Notes: generated by a model not told the origin, from the letters alone. DNA of 28,237 nucleotides from an uncultured Oscillospiraceae bacterium (GCA_934589155.1 CAKTNP010000027.1:1-28237), one strand, 5' to 3'; counted from the stretch's first letter, positions 7,665 to 14,920 are shown. A program made the numbers and translations.

Positions 7665-8352
7665 ACGGCTCTGGGATCCGGACCTCCACCGGGTTTTGAA
7701 TCTCCATGGTGGTCTCCGTCACCCGGCAGTCCATGGCCAGGGCCTGTACTCCGGCCTCCTTTGCCTCCCACAGGGCCCGGGCAAAGGCCGGGTCCGTGGC
7801 TCCGTTGGGCTCCAGATACCGGACCTTTTCCATCTGGATGACGAACAGCACGTAGGCTCCATAGCCCTCCCGGACCGCTTCTTCCAGGCCCCGCAGGTGC
7901 TTGGTCCCCCGCTCCGTGGGGGCGTCGGGAAACCGCACCACATCCCGGTCCTCCAGAGTTACGCCCTTGACCTCCAAGAAGCAAGGCTTCCCCTCCTTCG
8001 TAAAGGAAAAATCAAACCGGGAGTCTCCGTGGGTGGTCTCCGGCCGCAGGTCCTGAAGGAGCCCCAGGCCGCCGCCTGCCAGCCACTCCCCCGCCGCCTT
8101 GTTGGGGGCCTGGGAGTCCATGTTTACGAGCCGCTGGCCCTTCCGCACGGCGTAGAGGTCGAATTTGGTCTTCCGCTCCGGCTTGTCAAATTCCTGGCAC
8201 CAGACCTCCGCCCCGGGCTGCAGCAGCTCCCGGCAGCGGCCGGTATTCTTCACGTGGACCGTCTCCACCCGGCCCCGGATCTCCACCTGGGCGATAAACC
8301 GGTTGGGCCGGGCCAGGAAGATCCCCGGGCAGGCATTTTCATAGATCACCAT
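7663..8352 (-). CDS. sfsA: SfsA family protein
   Basis: A 229-residue protein of the SfsA (sugar fermentation stimulation) family, which has an OB-like N-terminal domain and a PD-(D/E)XK nuclease-like C-terminal domain. The E. coli protein was reported to bind DNA and stimulate maltose use; its molecular role is still unclear. Signatures visible are HVKNTGRCRELL, HGDSRFDF, CFLEVKGVTL (nuclease-like core Glu and Lys) and FPDAPTERGTKHL. The length is normal for the family. Start 8352 has a GGGGGAG site about 6 nt upstream and a promoter at 8376-8404. It is transcribed divergently from tRNA-Gln. Confidence 0.93.
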   Translation of the reverse strand: MVIYENACPGIFLARPNRFIAQVEIRGRVETVHVKNTGRCRELLQPGAEVWCQEFDKPERKTKFDLYAVRKGQRLVNMDSQAPNKAAGEWLAGGGLGLLQDLRPETTHGDSRFDFSFTKEGKPCFLEVKGVTLEDRDVVRFPDAPTERGTKHLRGLEEAVREGYGAYVLFVIQMEKVRYLEPNGATDPAFARALWEAKEAGVQALAMDCRVTETTMEIQNPVEVRIPEP

Positions 8353-8375
8353 GGACAGCTCCCCCTTTTCGCCCC

Positions 8376-8404
8376 ATTGTACCAAAGACCGGCGGGAAAG
8401 GCAA
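8376..8404 (-). promoter_or_regulatory. Promoter of sfsA
   Basis: On the minus strand, TTGCCT (8404-8399), a 17-nt spacer and TACAAT (8381-8376). Confidence 0.6.
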
Positions 8405-8410
8405 CGGATC

Positions 8411-8424
8411 CCGAAATATTTCGG
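8411..8424. promoter_or_regulatory. Palindrome between divergent promoters
   Basis: CCGAAATATTTCGG is a perfect 14-bp palindrome lying between the sfsA promoter and the tRNA-Gln promoter, in the position of a shared operator. No known regulator is recognised. Confidence 0.35.
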
Positions 8425-8442
8425 AGACCGTGAAAATAATGC

Positions 8443-8470
8443 TTGACTTTTTCCGTCTTTTGGATATAAT
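8443..8470 (+). promoter_or_regulatory. Promoter of tRNA-Gln
   Basis: TTGACT (8443-8448), a 16-nt spacer and TATAAT (8465-8470), about 31 nt before the mature tRNA. Confidence 0.8.
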
Positions 8471-8501
8471 AAGATACGTGCTTCGGCACAGGACACAATT
8501 T

Positions 8502-8575
8502 AGAGGGTTTGTGTAACGGTAGCACACCGGACTCTGACTCCGTTTGCGGGGGTTCGAATCCCTCACCCTCTGCCA
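8502..8575 (+). tRNA. tRNA-Gln (anticodon CTG)
   Basis: The 74-nt gene has acceptor arm AGAGGGT/ACCCTCT, an anticodon loop CTCTGAC giving CUG (reads CAG), a normal T arm with GGTTCGAATCC, discriminator G and an encoded CCA. It has its own promoter and terminator. Confidence 0.95.
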
Positions 8576-8580
8576 CGAAC

Positions 8581-8616
8581 AAAACCACCCAAGAAATTTT
8601 CTTGGGTGGTTTTTTC
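8581..8616 (+). terminator. Terminator of tRNA-Gln
   Basis: Stem ACCACCCAAGAA (8584-8595) pairs with TTCTTGGGTGGT (8599-8610) and is followed by six T residues. Confidence 0.9.
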
Positions 8617-8769
8617 TATGGTTTCCCGGAACTTTTACGGTATATTAAACTTTTCCGCTCTGTTTGCATCTTCAAGTTTGGGGACATATCCGCAAAAATT
8701 TTGCGGTTCCCGGCAAAAGAAGTGATGAAAAAGGCGATAGAAAAGGCTATAGGAAAGTTTGGGTTTCCC

Positions 8770-8813
8770 AAAAAGCGTAAAACAGGCCCTCGCCGAAAGG
8801 CGATGGCCTTGTT
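8770..8813 (-). terminator. Terminator of the minus-strand HTH gene
   Basis: An imperfect stem covers 8781-8813, with core CTCGCC/GGCGA and flanking AACAGGCC/GGCCTTGTT. On the minus strand it is followed by TTTTACGCTTTTT, immediately after the stop codon at 8814-8816. Confidence 0.75.
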
Positions 8814-9149
8814 CTATCGATGGAGCAGCCCCAGGAGCTCCTGCATCATCAGGCGCACATACAGGGGGCTCTCGTTGTAGCCGGCGGCCCAGTTTTCCAC
8901 AGTCCGGTACGGGATGCAAAAGTGCTCGGCCATTGCCCGGCAGCTGATCCCGGCCTCGGCGGCGATCTGCTTAACGCTCCTGTGGCAGGCGTCCCAGATC
9001 TCCCCCAGAGTTTGGAATCGATCCTCCGGGACCGGGGCACCCTCTCTGTCACTCCAGACAGCAGAAAATGCAAAATTGGAAATATACTCCTCTCTGTCTG
9101 TATAATTGTTGGCCTCCGCCACGCACAGGCCATACTGTTTATTTGTCAT
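8814..9149 (-). CDS. Small helix-turn-helix protein
   Basis: A 111-residue acidic protein. The C-terminal half contains a helix-turn-helix-like stretch: VKQIAAEAGISCRAMAEHF, then CIPYRTVENWAAG. This resembles small XRE/KorB-like HTH proteins common in gut Clostridia, often beside mobile DNA. The N-terminal half (NKQYGLCVAEANNYTDREEY) is recurrent in such proteins but has no named function. Start 9149 has AGGAGG about 9 nt upstream. It may be co-transcribed with the membrane-protein gene that ends 47 nt upstream. DNA binding is inferred; the target is unknown. Confidence 0.7.
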   Translation of the reverse strand: MTNKQYGLCVAEANNYTDREEYISNFAFSAVWSDREGAPVPEDRFQTLGEIWDACHRSVKQIAAEAGISCRAMAEHFCIPYRTVENWAAGYNESPLYVRLMMQELLGLLHR

Positions 9150-9196
9150 TTGCTTTCCTCCTTGCCTGACTGTTGTTATGTGTTTGTATCATTGGA

Positions 9197-9733
9197 TCAT
9201 CCGCGGAATTCCGCGGCTTTGGGGTAGACCGGAATCTCGGCCCCTATTACGGTCTCAATAACCATGCGGTTCTCCGGGGTGTCCGGCAGAAGTACTACCT
9301 GCCGCCGGAGCAGCACCCAATAAACAGAATTTCCCGCCTTCAAATCTGGTTCTTTTCCAGTCCAAAGAACAAGATATAGTGCCCACATGTTGGCCGTTCG
9401 CAATGGAAAGGCCAAGTCCATGGACGCCACGAAGAAGGGCTCTCCAAAATACAGGGTCCATCTGCGGCCCAGCGCCCGCATGGACACGCTGTCTCGGGTG
9501 AGCCGAAATTCCGCCCGGGTGCACCACAGCTTCAACGCCGCGGCCACAGTCGTATAGGCAAATATCGCCGCCAGGAGGAGAAAGGCAATCCAGCCGTCCT
9601 CTCTTTTCCAAATTTCCTCTCCATGCTTTACAAGCCAGAAGATCATTCCCGCCAGGATTAGCACCCAGAGTCCGCACATTACGGCCGTCAGTCTGCGCTC
9701 CTCTGAATTTACAACGAATTTTCTTTGTTCCAT
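9197..9733 (-). CDS. Membrane protein of unknown function
   Basis: A 178-residue protein with two N-terminal transmembrane helices (about residues 16-36 and 48-69) and a soluble C-terminal domain rich in beta-type sequence (about 70-178). The layout resembles bacterial PH-like or YcxB-like small membrane proteins, but no family is recognised. ATG 9733 is preferred to GTG 9739 because GGGAG (9741-9745) lies 7 nt from 9733 and only 1 nt from 9739. A clear promoter lies at 9791-9819. The HTH gene at 8814-9149 follows on the same strand and may be in the same transcript. Confidence 0.7.
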   Translation of the reverse strand: MEQRKFVVNSEERRLTAVMCGLWVLILAGMIFWLVKHGEEIWKREDGWIAFLLLAAIFAYTTVAAALKLWCTRAEFRLTRDSVSMRALGRRWTLYFGEPFFVASMDLAFPLRTANMWALYLVLWTGKEPDLKAGNSVYWVLLRRQVVLLPDTPENRMVIETVIGAEIPVYPKAAEFRG

Positions 9734-9790
9734 GGGCACTCCCGGTCACACCTCGTCGGTCTTTTCTGTCTCGGTCATGAACACCGCTTT

Positions 9791-9819
9791 ATTATACAAA
9801 GCCATTGTTCCTTTGGCAA
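9791..9819 (-). promoter_or_regulatory. Promoter of the membrane-protein gene
   Basis: On the minus strand, TTGCCA (9819-9814), a 17-nt spacer and TATAAT (9796-9791). It is divergent from the riboswitch promoter about 70 bp away. Confidence 0.8.
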
Positions 9820-9887
9820 TTACATTCTGAGATCATTTTTATTTTTTTGTATCAAATTCACTCCACCGCTTTTTATTTTCTTCCATC

Positions 9888-9916
9888 TTGACAGAGTACA
9901 CAAAATGTGATACATT
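9888..9916 (+). promoter_or_regulatory. Promoter of the SAM-riboswitch operon
   Basis: TTGACA (9888-9893), a 17-nt spacer and TACATT (9911-9916). The start point near 9922 falls exactly at the first base of the aptamer. Confidence 0.75.
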
Positions 9917-9921
9917 CAACT

Positions 9922-10052
9922 CAACCTATGAAGAGTGCGCGAGAGACAAGCTCGTTGACCGCACAGCAACCTGCCCCCGGGTAAGGTGCTAACGCTTGCA
10001 CGATGGGTCCCTTTGAAATTTGGCACCCGTCGTGATCGATGGGTGCTTTTGT
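9922..10052 (+). promoter_or_regulatory. SAM-I-clan riboswitch, compact form without P4
   Basis: P1 pairs ACCTAT (9924-9929) with ATGGGT (10003-10008), followed by the AAGAG junction. P2 is GTGCG (9935-9939) with CGCAC (9960-9964), carrying a kink-turn pattern (GA at 9941, GTTGA at 9954). The core strings AGCAACC (9965-9971) and AAGGTGCTAA match SAM-I RNAs. The P2-loop pseudoknot is kept by changed bases: CAAG (9947-9950) with CTTG (9995-9998), in place of CTGG/CCAG in Bacillus. No P4 hairpin is present. CGATGGGT at 10001-10008 is repeated at 10037-10044, so ACCCGTCG (10025-10032) can pair with either. Binding of SAM should lock P1, allow the terminator and turn the genes off. Confidence 0.85.
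10023..10052 (+). terminator. Riboswitch-controlled terminator
   Basis: Stem GCACCCGTCG (10023-10032) pairs with CGATGGGTGC (10037-10046), loop TGAT, followed by TTTTGT. Its 5' arm competes with the antiterminator that uses 10001-10008. Confidence 0.85.
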
Positions 10053-10091
10053 TCGCCTTCTAGGGATTTTTTGAAATTGGAGGATCTCCCT

Positions 10092-10400
10092 ATGCGAACC
10101 ATTTGTGAACTTTCCCTGCTCCCCGGCACGGTCTATGTCTCCCTGCCCACTCCGGAGGCCCAGAATCTATTCCTGCGGGACGCCCTGGACCAGGGGCTGA
10201 CCTTTGAAGAGGACCCGGCCCCCTGGAATTTCTACCGGCTGGGGCCCGGCCTGACCCTCAGCCGTGCCGGACGGGGCTTCTGCGCCGTCCAGAAAATGGC
10301 CCTGGTATGCCAGGGCGCCGTCCCCGGCGAGACGGCCGTAGACTATCTGCGGTACCGCGCCGGTGCCGGGGATTATATCCTGCCCCGCTCCGGCCAATAA
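10092..10400 (+). CDS. Hypothetical protein under SAM riboswitch
   Basis: A 102-residue soluble protein beginning MRTICELSLLPGTVYVSLPT. No catalytic motif, signal peptide or membrane segment is visible, and I do not recognise the family. The composition suggests a small alpha/beta domain. GGAGG (10079-10083) lies 8 nt before the start. It is the first gene after the riboswitch terminator and is followed 17 nt later by the next gene, so both should be repressed when SAM is plentiful. That regulation suggests a link to methionine, SAM or sulfur metabolism, but the protein itself gives no hint of a reaction. Confidence 0.75.
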   Translation: MRTICELSLLPGTVYVSLPTPEAQNLFLRDALDQGLTFEEDPAPWNFYRLGPGLTLSRAGRGFCAVQKMALVCQGAVPGETAVDYLRYRAGAGDYILPRSGQ

Positions 10401-10417
10401 AAAAAGAGGGACCCACC

Positions 10418-10972
10418 ATGGAATATATCTTAGCAGTTTTGGGGCTCTGCATTGCGATCTTTCTCATCTGGTACATCATCCGCCCCGTTTCCTCGGAGGG
10501 CGGCACCCCGGAACACGCCGCACCGGATACATCCCGGCAGCGGTATGATGCGGCACTGGAAAAAGACCTGGAAGAGCTGAAGGACAGCCCCTTCCTGGAG
10601 CCCGTGGAGGCCGCCATGTGCCGGGAGATCGAGCTCCAATTGGGCCCGAAGCACCGCTTCACCCCGGGGATCTATTACCTGGGCCCGGCCTGGCTTCGGG
10701 GGCCCTGTGAAATCAGCTGTCCCATGTACGATTGGGGCAGTATTATCCTGTCCTATGACGAGGTCGGATACGATAAGATCCATTCCAGCACCCGACGGGA
10801 CGCGGTGACCCTGCACCTGATCCCCCGGCTCCAGGCCAAATATCCCCACCTGGGGATTGAATGCAGCAAGGTCCTGGAGCATGACCGGAAGGACCCCATG
10901 ACCCTGTATGAGCACAAGGCCATCCTGGTCAACTACGCTCTGGTCAACTCGTCGCCCCTGAAGCAGGTATGA
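10418..10972 (+). CDS. Hypothetical protein with one N-terminal membrane anchor
   Basis: A 184-residue protein with an N-terminal hydrophobic helix (about residues 2-21, YILAVLGLCIAIFLIWYIIR), a polar linker, a probable helix rich in Glu and Lys (about 40-65) and a globular C-terminal domain with no recognised family. The helix lacks a lipobox or cleavage site, so it is probably a membrane anchor. AGAGGG (10405-10410) lies 7 nt before the start. It is the second gene of the riboswitch operon and is followed by a strong terminator. No function can be assigned. Confidence 0.75.
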   Translation: MEYILAVLGLCIAIFLIWYIIRPVSSEGGTPEHAAPDTSRQRYDAALEKDLEELKDSPFLEPVEAAMCREIELQLGPKHRFTPGIYYLGPAWLRGPCEISCPMYDWGSIILSYDEVGYDKIHSSTRRDAVTLHLIPRLQAKYPHLGIECSKVLEHDRKDPMTLYEHKAILVNYALVNSSPLKQV

Positions 10973-11012
10973 TGAAGGCCCTCGGAGGATCTCCTCCGGG
11001 GGCCTTCATTTT
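10972..11012 (+). terminator. Terminator of the riboswitch operon
   Basis: A long stem (about 10973-11007, GAAGGCCC...GGGCCTTC with inner CGGAGGA/TCCTCCG) is followed by ATTTTAT. It overlaps the stop codon of the last gene and faces the convergent lysozyme gene. Confidence 0.85.
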
Positions 11013-11021
11013 ATGCCGGGC

Positions 11022-11828
11022 TTACACCAGCTTCAGATTGTGCAGAATGGTCAGCATCCGCGTCAGGTCCTCGGACAGATCCAGGACCGGCTTGCCGTCC
11101 TCCGTGCCGGTGCCTTTCAGGGCCCCCTTATCCATGGCGGCCTTCACCGCCTCTTTGGCCCAGGACGGTACATTTTCATAAAAACGATACACGGCCTTTT
11201 CCTCCTCATATCCGTTTTTTCCGTATTTTTTTACCATGGCCGGATAGTCCGTCACCATGTCGTTCTGATCCACCACATAGCCCGCCATCTGGCTGTTCCG
11301 CAGGAAATTCTGCTCCCCGCCGAACTGCCACATGCCGTGGCTCAGCTCCGGCCGGTCCGAGCTCCACTGGGCCACCCAGCGCTCTAAGTGCCGGAGCTTT
11401 TCCCAGTCCATTTTGTCCCGGAACCAGGAGGGGGTGGCATAGACCCCGCAGAGATAGCCCCTCTCCTCCAGATACCGGCTCCAGGCCAGGATGACCTCCG
11501 TCAACTCCCGCCGGCTCAGGGCCGCCTGCTCCTTCCCCTCGCAGTCCAGATAGACGGGCAGCTCGAACTTCCGGCCCTTCAGGCAGGCGGCCCGGAACCA
11601 CTCCGCCTCGATCTTGGCCTGGTTCACGGTCTCCGCTCGGCTGTACCAATAGGCCCCCACCGGCAGGCCGTTGGCCTTGGCCTGGTCGTAGAACGTGCCG
11701 AAGCAGCTGTCCTCATAGGTCCCGTCGCCGCCCCGGAGGATCACTGCCTTTACCCCCTGGTCCTTGAGCTTGGCAAAGCTGATGCCCTTCTGGTATTCCG
11801 ACAGGTCCACACACAGTACACCCTTCAT
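11022..11828 (-). CDS. GH25 family lysozyme-like protein
   Basis: A 268-residue protein whose N-terminal about 200 residues form a glycoside hydrolase family 25 (Chalaropsis-type muramidase) barrel, cutting the MurNAc-GlcNAc bond of peptidoglycan. Visible active-site elements are Asp8 in CVDLSEYQ, ILRGGDG (30-36) and the catalytic pair Asp95/Glu97 in YLDCEG. The C-terminal about 45 residues (VPSWAKEAVKAAMDKGALKG) resemble a single SLH-like or wall-binding helix motif. There is no signal peptide, as in many phage-derived or holin-dependent lysozymes, so the route out of the cell is unclear. A GGGAGG site and an overlapping upstream mini-ORF precede the start. Confidence 0.88.
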   Translation of the reverse strand: MKGVLCVDLSEYQKGISFAKLKDQGVKAVILRGGDGTYEDSCFGTFYDQAKANGLPVGAYWYSRAETVNQAKIEAEWFRAACLKGRKFELPVYLDCEGKEQAALSRRELTEVILAWSRYLEERGYLCGVYATPSWFRDKMDWEKLRHLERWVAQWSSDRPELSHGMWQFGGEQNFLRNSQMAGYVVDQNDMVTDYPAMVKKYGKNGYEEEKAVYRFYENVPSWAKEAVKAAMDKGALKGTGTEDGKPVLDLSEDLTRMLTILHNLKLV

Positions 11829-11860
11829 TCCGCAGCCTCCCTTCGGATATTTCCTTCCAT
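11825..11860 (-). CDS. Possible 11-residue leader peptide of the lysozyme gene
   Basis: The minus strand carries ATG at 11860 with a strong GAAGGAGG site just upstream, encoding MEGNIRREAAE. Its stop overlaps the lysozyme start as ATGA (11828-11825), and its last codons contain the lysozyme ribosome site. This arrangement would couple translation of the lysozyme to the leader. It is a sequence-pattern inference only. Confidence 0.35.
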   Translation of the reverse strand: MEGNIRREAAE

Positions 11861-12004
11861 ATTCTTCCTCCTTCGACGTTCCGGGGCAGAGCCCCTACCT
11901 CGTTCTACGCCGGATTCTGGAGATCCGTGCAGGATCGGGGCAACTTTCCCCTTCTACCCCTGTTCGCCCGTCCCGGAGATGTTGCACGAAACCGTGCAAC
12001 GGAG

Positions 12005-12039
12005 CGCAAAAAAGAGGGCGGCGCCAAGGCGCCGCCCTC
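12005..12039 (-). terminator. Terminator of the acyltransferase operon
   Basis: Perfect stem GAGGGCGGCGCC (12014-12025) with 12028-12039. On the minus strand it is followed by a run of T (complement of A-rich 12008-12013), 14 nt after the operon's last stop codon. Upstream at 11981-12000 is another perfect 8-bp hairpin, GTTGCACG with CGTGCAAC. Confidence 0.88.
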
Positions 12040-12052
12040 CCGAAGGGTTTCT

Positions 12053-12775
12053 TTATACGAAAAACAGCTTATGCATCTTCCGTCTCAGGGGCTTAATAAT
12101 GGCCACCAGCAGGAAAAACACACCCACGGCGCACAGCACCGTCAAAGGATACAAGCTCCAGCGGAACATCCGTCCGCCGAAGGTAATGACCTGGAACAGT
12201 TCAAAGAGCATCATGGCACAGCCCAGGAAAATAAAGGCCCCGCCCCATACATACAGGTGCCCCCGACGCAGGCAGCGGCACAGGGTCACCACCGTCACCA
12301 CCAGCAGGCCCACAATGCCCACCACCGGGAAGGCAAAGGACAAAAACCAGCCGCCCCGGAGCTTCAGGTCGATATAGAGGAGATAACACCCCAGGGCCAC
12401 AAAGTCCAGGGCCGTAAACACGATGGGGTTAGGCTTCCGGAACCAAAAGGGCATGTCCACCAGGCAGTACAGCAGCAGCAGTGCCCCCGCCGCATAGCCG
12501 GACCAGGTGACCCGGCCCTGGATGGACAGGTTGATGACGATGCACACCACCGCCGCCAGCACCGTGAAGATCGTCAGCATGAGCTGGACCCCGTGGGCCG
12601 TGGGGTGGAACTCCTCGGTGCCTGGATTGGGGAAGGTAGGCTCCCCATGGGGTTCCGGCAGGTCCGGATGATAGACCCGGGTGCCGCAGATAGGACACTT
12701 TCTCTCGCTGTCCGCCAGGTGGACACCACAATTTACGCAATACATAGTTTTGTTGAACCTTCTTTCATTCCCCAT
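12053..12775 (-). CDS. Zinc-ribbon multi-pass membrane protein (DUF6320-like)
   Basis: A 240-residue protein with an N-terminal zinc ribbon (CVNCG and CPICG, about residues 13-30), a short Pro-rich linker and about six transmembrane helices from residue 65 onward. I believe this matches the DUF6320 family, which often accompanies acyltransferase-like genes; this is from memory and is not verified. The start at 12775 overlaps the end of the acyltransferase gene by 11 nt, indicating translational coupling. MYCVNC at 12745 is an alternative start, but its ribosome site is weak. It is the last gene of a three-gene operon, so it probably works in the same membrane-associated process. No catalytic residues are evident. 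Confidence 0.78.
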   Translation of the reverse strand: MGNERRFNKTMYCVNCGVHLADSERKCPICGTRVYHPDLPEPHGEPTFPNPGTEEFHPTAHGVQLMLTIFTVLAAVVCIVINLSIQGRVTWSGYAAGALLLLYCLVDMPFWFRKPNPIVFTALDFVALGCYLLYIDLKLRGGWFLSFAFPVVGIVGLLVVTVVTLCRCLRRGHLYVWGGAFIFLGCAMMLFELFQVITFGGRMFRWSLYPLTVLCAVGVFFLLVAIIKPLRRKMHKLFFV

Positions 12776-14036
12776 TACTTTCCAGGGTCACATCCAGCCC
12801 CAGCTCCACCAGCCGGGTAAAGAACCGCCGCTCCAGCTCCGGCTCCTTAATGCTCCTGATCATGTTGATGGCGGTAACGCCGCCGTAGCTGACCACGCTG
12901 CAGTTGTTGTGATAGGACATCTGGACTCCGATAATGAAATCCAGCCGGGTCACATAAGGCGCCATTTCCTCCGGCAGCTTCTGCAGGCCCAGATTGGAAA
13001 TGGTAATGCTGTTTTTCGTCTCACCTACGGAATTATACACCAGGCGCATGGCCAGGTTCTTCAAAAACAGGGGCGTCACCTTCAAAAGGGCCGAACGCTC
13101 GGCGTTGACGTTGGCAGCAATCCGGGCGGACATGAGCTTCGGGGTGACCTCCATGGCGATTCTCTGGCCCATGATGGTGCACAGCTCCTGGAGGTCGTAA
13201 TTCCCCAGCCGGGGATCCACGCCGGGATTGATGTTCAGGACAAAGTTCCGCAGGGTCCTGCTGCCGTACAGGGGCCGCAGGTTCACGGGCACGCTGATCT
13301 GCACGTTCTTCTGGGGGCGGCGGCGCTGGGCCTGCATCTCCATAATGACCTGGACCATAACGGCGGACAGGAAGGCCGTCACCGTGACGCCGTATTTGTG
13401 GGCCGCCTCCTTCAGTTGTTTGGCATCCACGGTGCCGGTGATCAGGTGTCGAAAGCCGTCGGCCTCCGGGGTACCGCCCCGGAGGTGGTAAGCATTGGGC
13501 TCTGCCCGGCTCATGGCCACAGGGGCGGCATACTTCTGGAAACTGTCCTCCAGCTCCTCAGCCGCAGGCGCCTCCCGAATGTCCAATACGCCGAAGCCCG
13601 GGGTGATCTCCGCCCCGTAGCGCAGGGTCAGATACCGGGCCGTCAGGGTCTTGAGAAAGACCATGCCGCCGTTGCCGTCGGTAACGGCGTGGAAGATCTC
13701 CACGGCGATCCGGTTTTTATAATACAGCACCCGCAGGGCGCAGGTCCTGAGCTCCTGCCGGTACATGTGGATCAGCGGATAAGCCCCGTCCCGCCGGACC
13801 TTGGGGGCCTTGGGGACCTGCTCCAGATAGTACCAGAAGGCCCCCCGCCGCAGCCGCACGGCCATGGAGGGAAAACGGGGCAGCACATCCTCCACCGCCT
13901 GCTGGAGCACAACGGGGTCCACCTCCTCCTTCAGCAGGGCGGAGACCCGGAACACATTGTTCCAGTCCCGGCGCATGATGGCGGGGAATATTTTGGCCGC
14001 GTTGTCCAGCCGCATCCATTTCAGTTCTCTGGGCAC
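12765..14036 (-). CDS. Condensation/alcohol acyltransferase-like protein
   Basis: A 423-residue protein of the CoA-dependent acyltransferase superfamily (chloramphenicol acetyltransferase, NRPS condensation and alcohol acetyltransferase folds). The signature HAVTDG (His116 to Gly121) matches HxxxDG, with the catalytic His in the first half. NLRPLYGSRTLRNFVLNINPG in the second half resembles the region preceding the DFGWG-type element. It probably transfers an acyl group to a hydroxyl or amine acceptor. It overlaps the upstream hydrolase gene by 16 nt and the downstream membrane-protein gene by 11 nt. No carrier-protein or adenylation gene is nearby, arguing against nonribosomal peptide synthesis. 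Donor and acceptor are unknown. Confidence 0.8.
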   Translation of the reverse strand: MPRELKWMRLDNAAKIFPAIMRRDWNNVFRVSALLKEEVDPVVLQQAVEDVLPRFPSMAVRLRRGAFWYYLEQVPKAPKVRRDGAYPLIHMYRQELRTCALRVLYYKNRIAVEIFHAVTDGNGGMVFLKTLTARYLTLRYGAEITPGFGVLDIREAPAAEELEDSFQKYAAPVAMSRAEPNAYHLRGGTPEADGFRHLITGTVDAKQLKEAAHKYGVTVTAFLSAVMVQVIMEMQAQRRRPQKNVQISVPVNLRPLYGSRTLRNFVLNINPGVDPRLGNYDLQELCTIMGQRIAMEVTPKLMSARIAANVNAERSALLKVTPLFLKNLAMRLVYNSVGETKNSITISNLGLQKLPEEMAPYVTRLDFIIGVQMSYHNNCSVVSYGGVTAINMIRSIKEPELERRFFTRLVELGLDVTLESNGE

Positions 14037-14920
14037 AGGACCACCCCCCTGGCAAAAGCCACGATCTCCTCCATGTCACAGCGCCGCTCCTTCAGGCTGT
14101 ACAGGATGTAGGCATGCCACAGCTCCGGCCCGACGATCAGGCGGCTCTCACAGCCCGCGGCCAGCAGCTTTTCATGCAGGTCCTCCGCATCAGACAGCAT
14201 GACCTCGTCCCCGCCCACGAACAACAGGCTCCGGGGCAGGCCCGACAGATCCCCGAATAGAGGCGAAGCCAGCGGGTCCTCCGGGGCCCCGGTATAGCAC
14301 TTAGCGAAGAATTGAAGCTGATCCCGGGTCATGGAGGGATCCCGCTCCCGGTTGGTCTCGAAGCTCGCCCCCGAGGAGGTGAGATCCGTCCAGGGGGAAA
14401 TGCCGATCAGCCCCCCCGGCAGAGGCAGGCCGTTTTCCTTCAGCCACAGACACAGGCAGAAGATCAGCCCGCCGCCGGCGGATTCTCCGGCCAGGACGAT
14501 CCGCTTGGGGTCCAGCCCCTGATCCAGCAGCAGCCGGTAACAGGCCGCCGCATCCTCCAATGCCGCCGGGTAAGGGTACTCCGGGGCCAGCCGATAGGCC
14601 GGGCACAGGACCCGCAGTCCCGTTTCCGCAGCCAGTACCGCGCCGAAGCCCTTGGCATACTCCAGGTCCCCGCAGGTGTATCCGCCGCCGTGCAGATATA
14701 AAATCACGCCGCCTTCCAGGCCGGCCTCTTTAGGCACCGCCCAGCTGGCCTCCAGGCCGGGGACCTCCGCCGGGACAAACTCCACCTCATGCCGGTACAG
14801 GGTCTGCATGAACTTGCCCATGGCGTCCTGTCCCTTACGGTTGGTTTCGATTGAACAGGCGCTGAGCAGGGGCTGCAGCCGTTCCAGCTGGCGTCTGACA
14901 AATTTTTGAGATAGCTCCAT
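14021..14920 (-). CDS. Alpha/beta hydrolase fold-3 (HSL family) esterase
   Basis: A 299-residue serine esterase of the hormone-sensitive-lipase family. Key motifs are the oxyanion-hole HGGG (77-80), nucleophile Ser147 in GESAGG, Asp238 in GGDEV and His269 in ELWHAY. PAYRLAPEYPYPAALED (107-123) is typical of the family. It lacks a signal peptide. GGAAAGGA lies about 7 nt before the start and an extended -10 promoter at 14965-14973. It is first in a tightly overlapping operon with an acyltransferase and a zinc-ribbon membrane protein, which suggests a deacylation/acylation pair acting on the same class of ester. The substrate is unknown. Confidence 0.88.
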   Translation of the reverse strand: MELSQKFVRRQLERLQPLLSACSIETNRKGQDAMGKFMQTLYRHEVEFVPAEVPGLEASWAVPKEAGLEGGVILYLHGGGYTCGDLEYAKGFGAVLAAETGLRVLCPAYRLAPEYPYPAALEDAAACYRLLLDQGLDPKRIVLAGESAGGGLIFCLCLWLKENGLPLPGGLIGISPWTDLTSSGASFETNRERDPSMTRDQLQFFAKCYTGAPEDPLASPLFGDLSGLPRSLLFVGGDEVMLSDAEDLHEKLLAAGCESRLIVGPELWHAYILYSLKERRCDMEEIVAFARGVVLCPEN

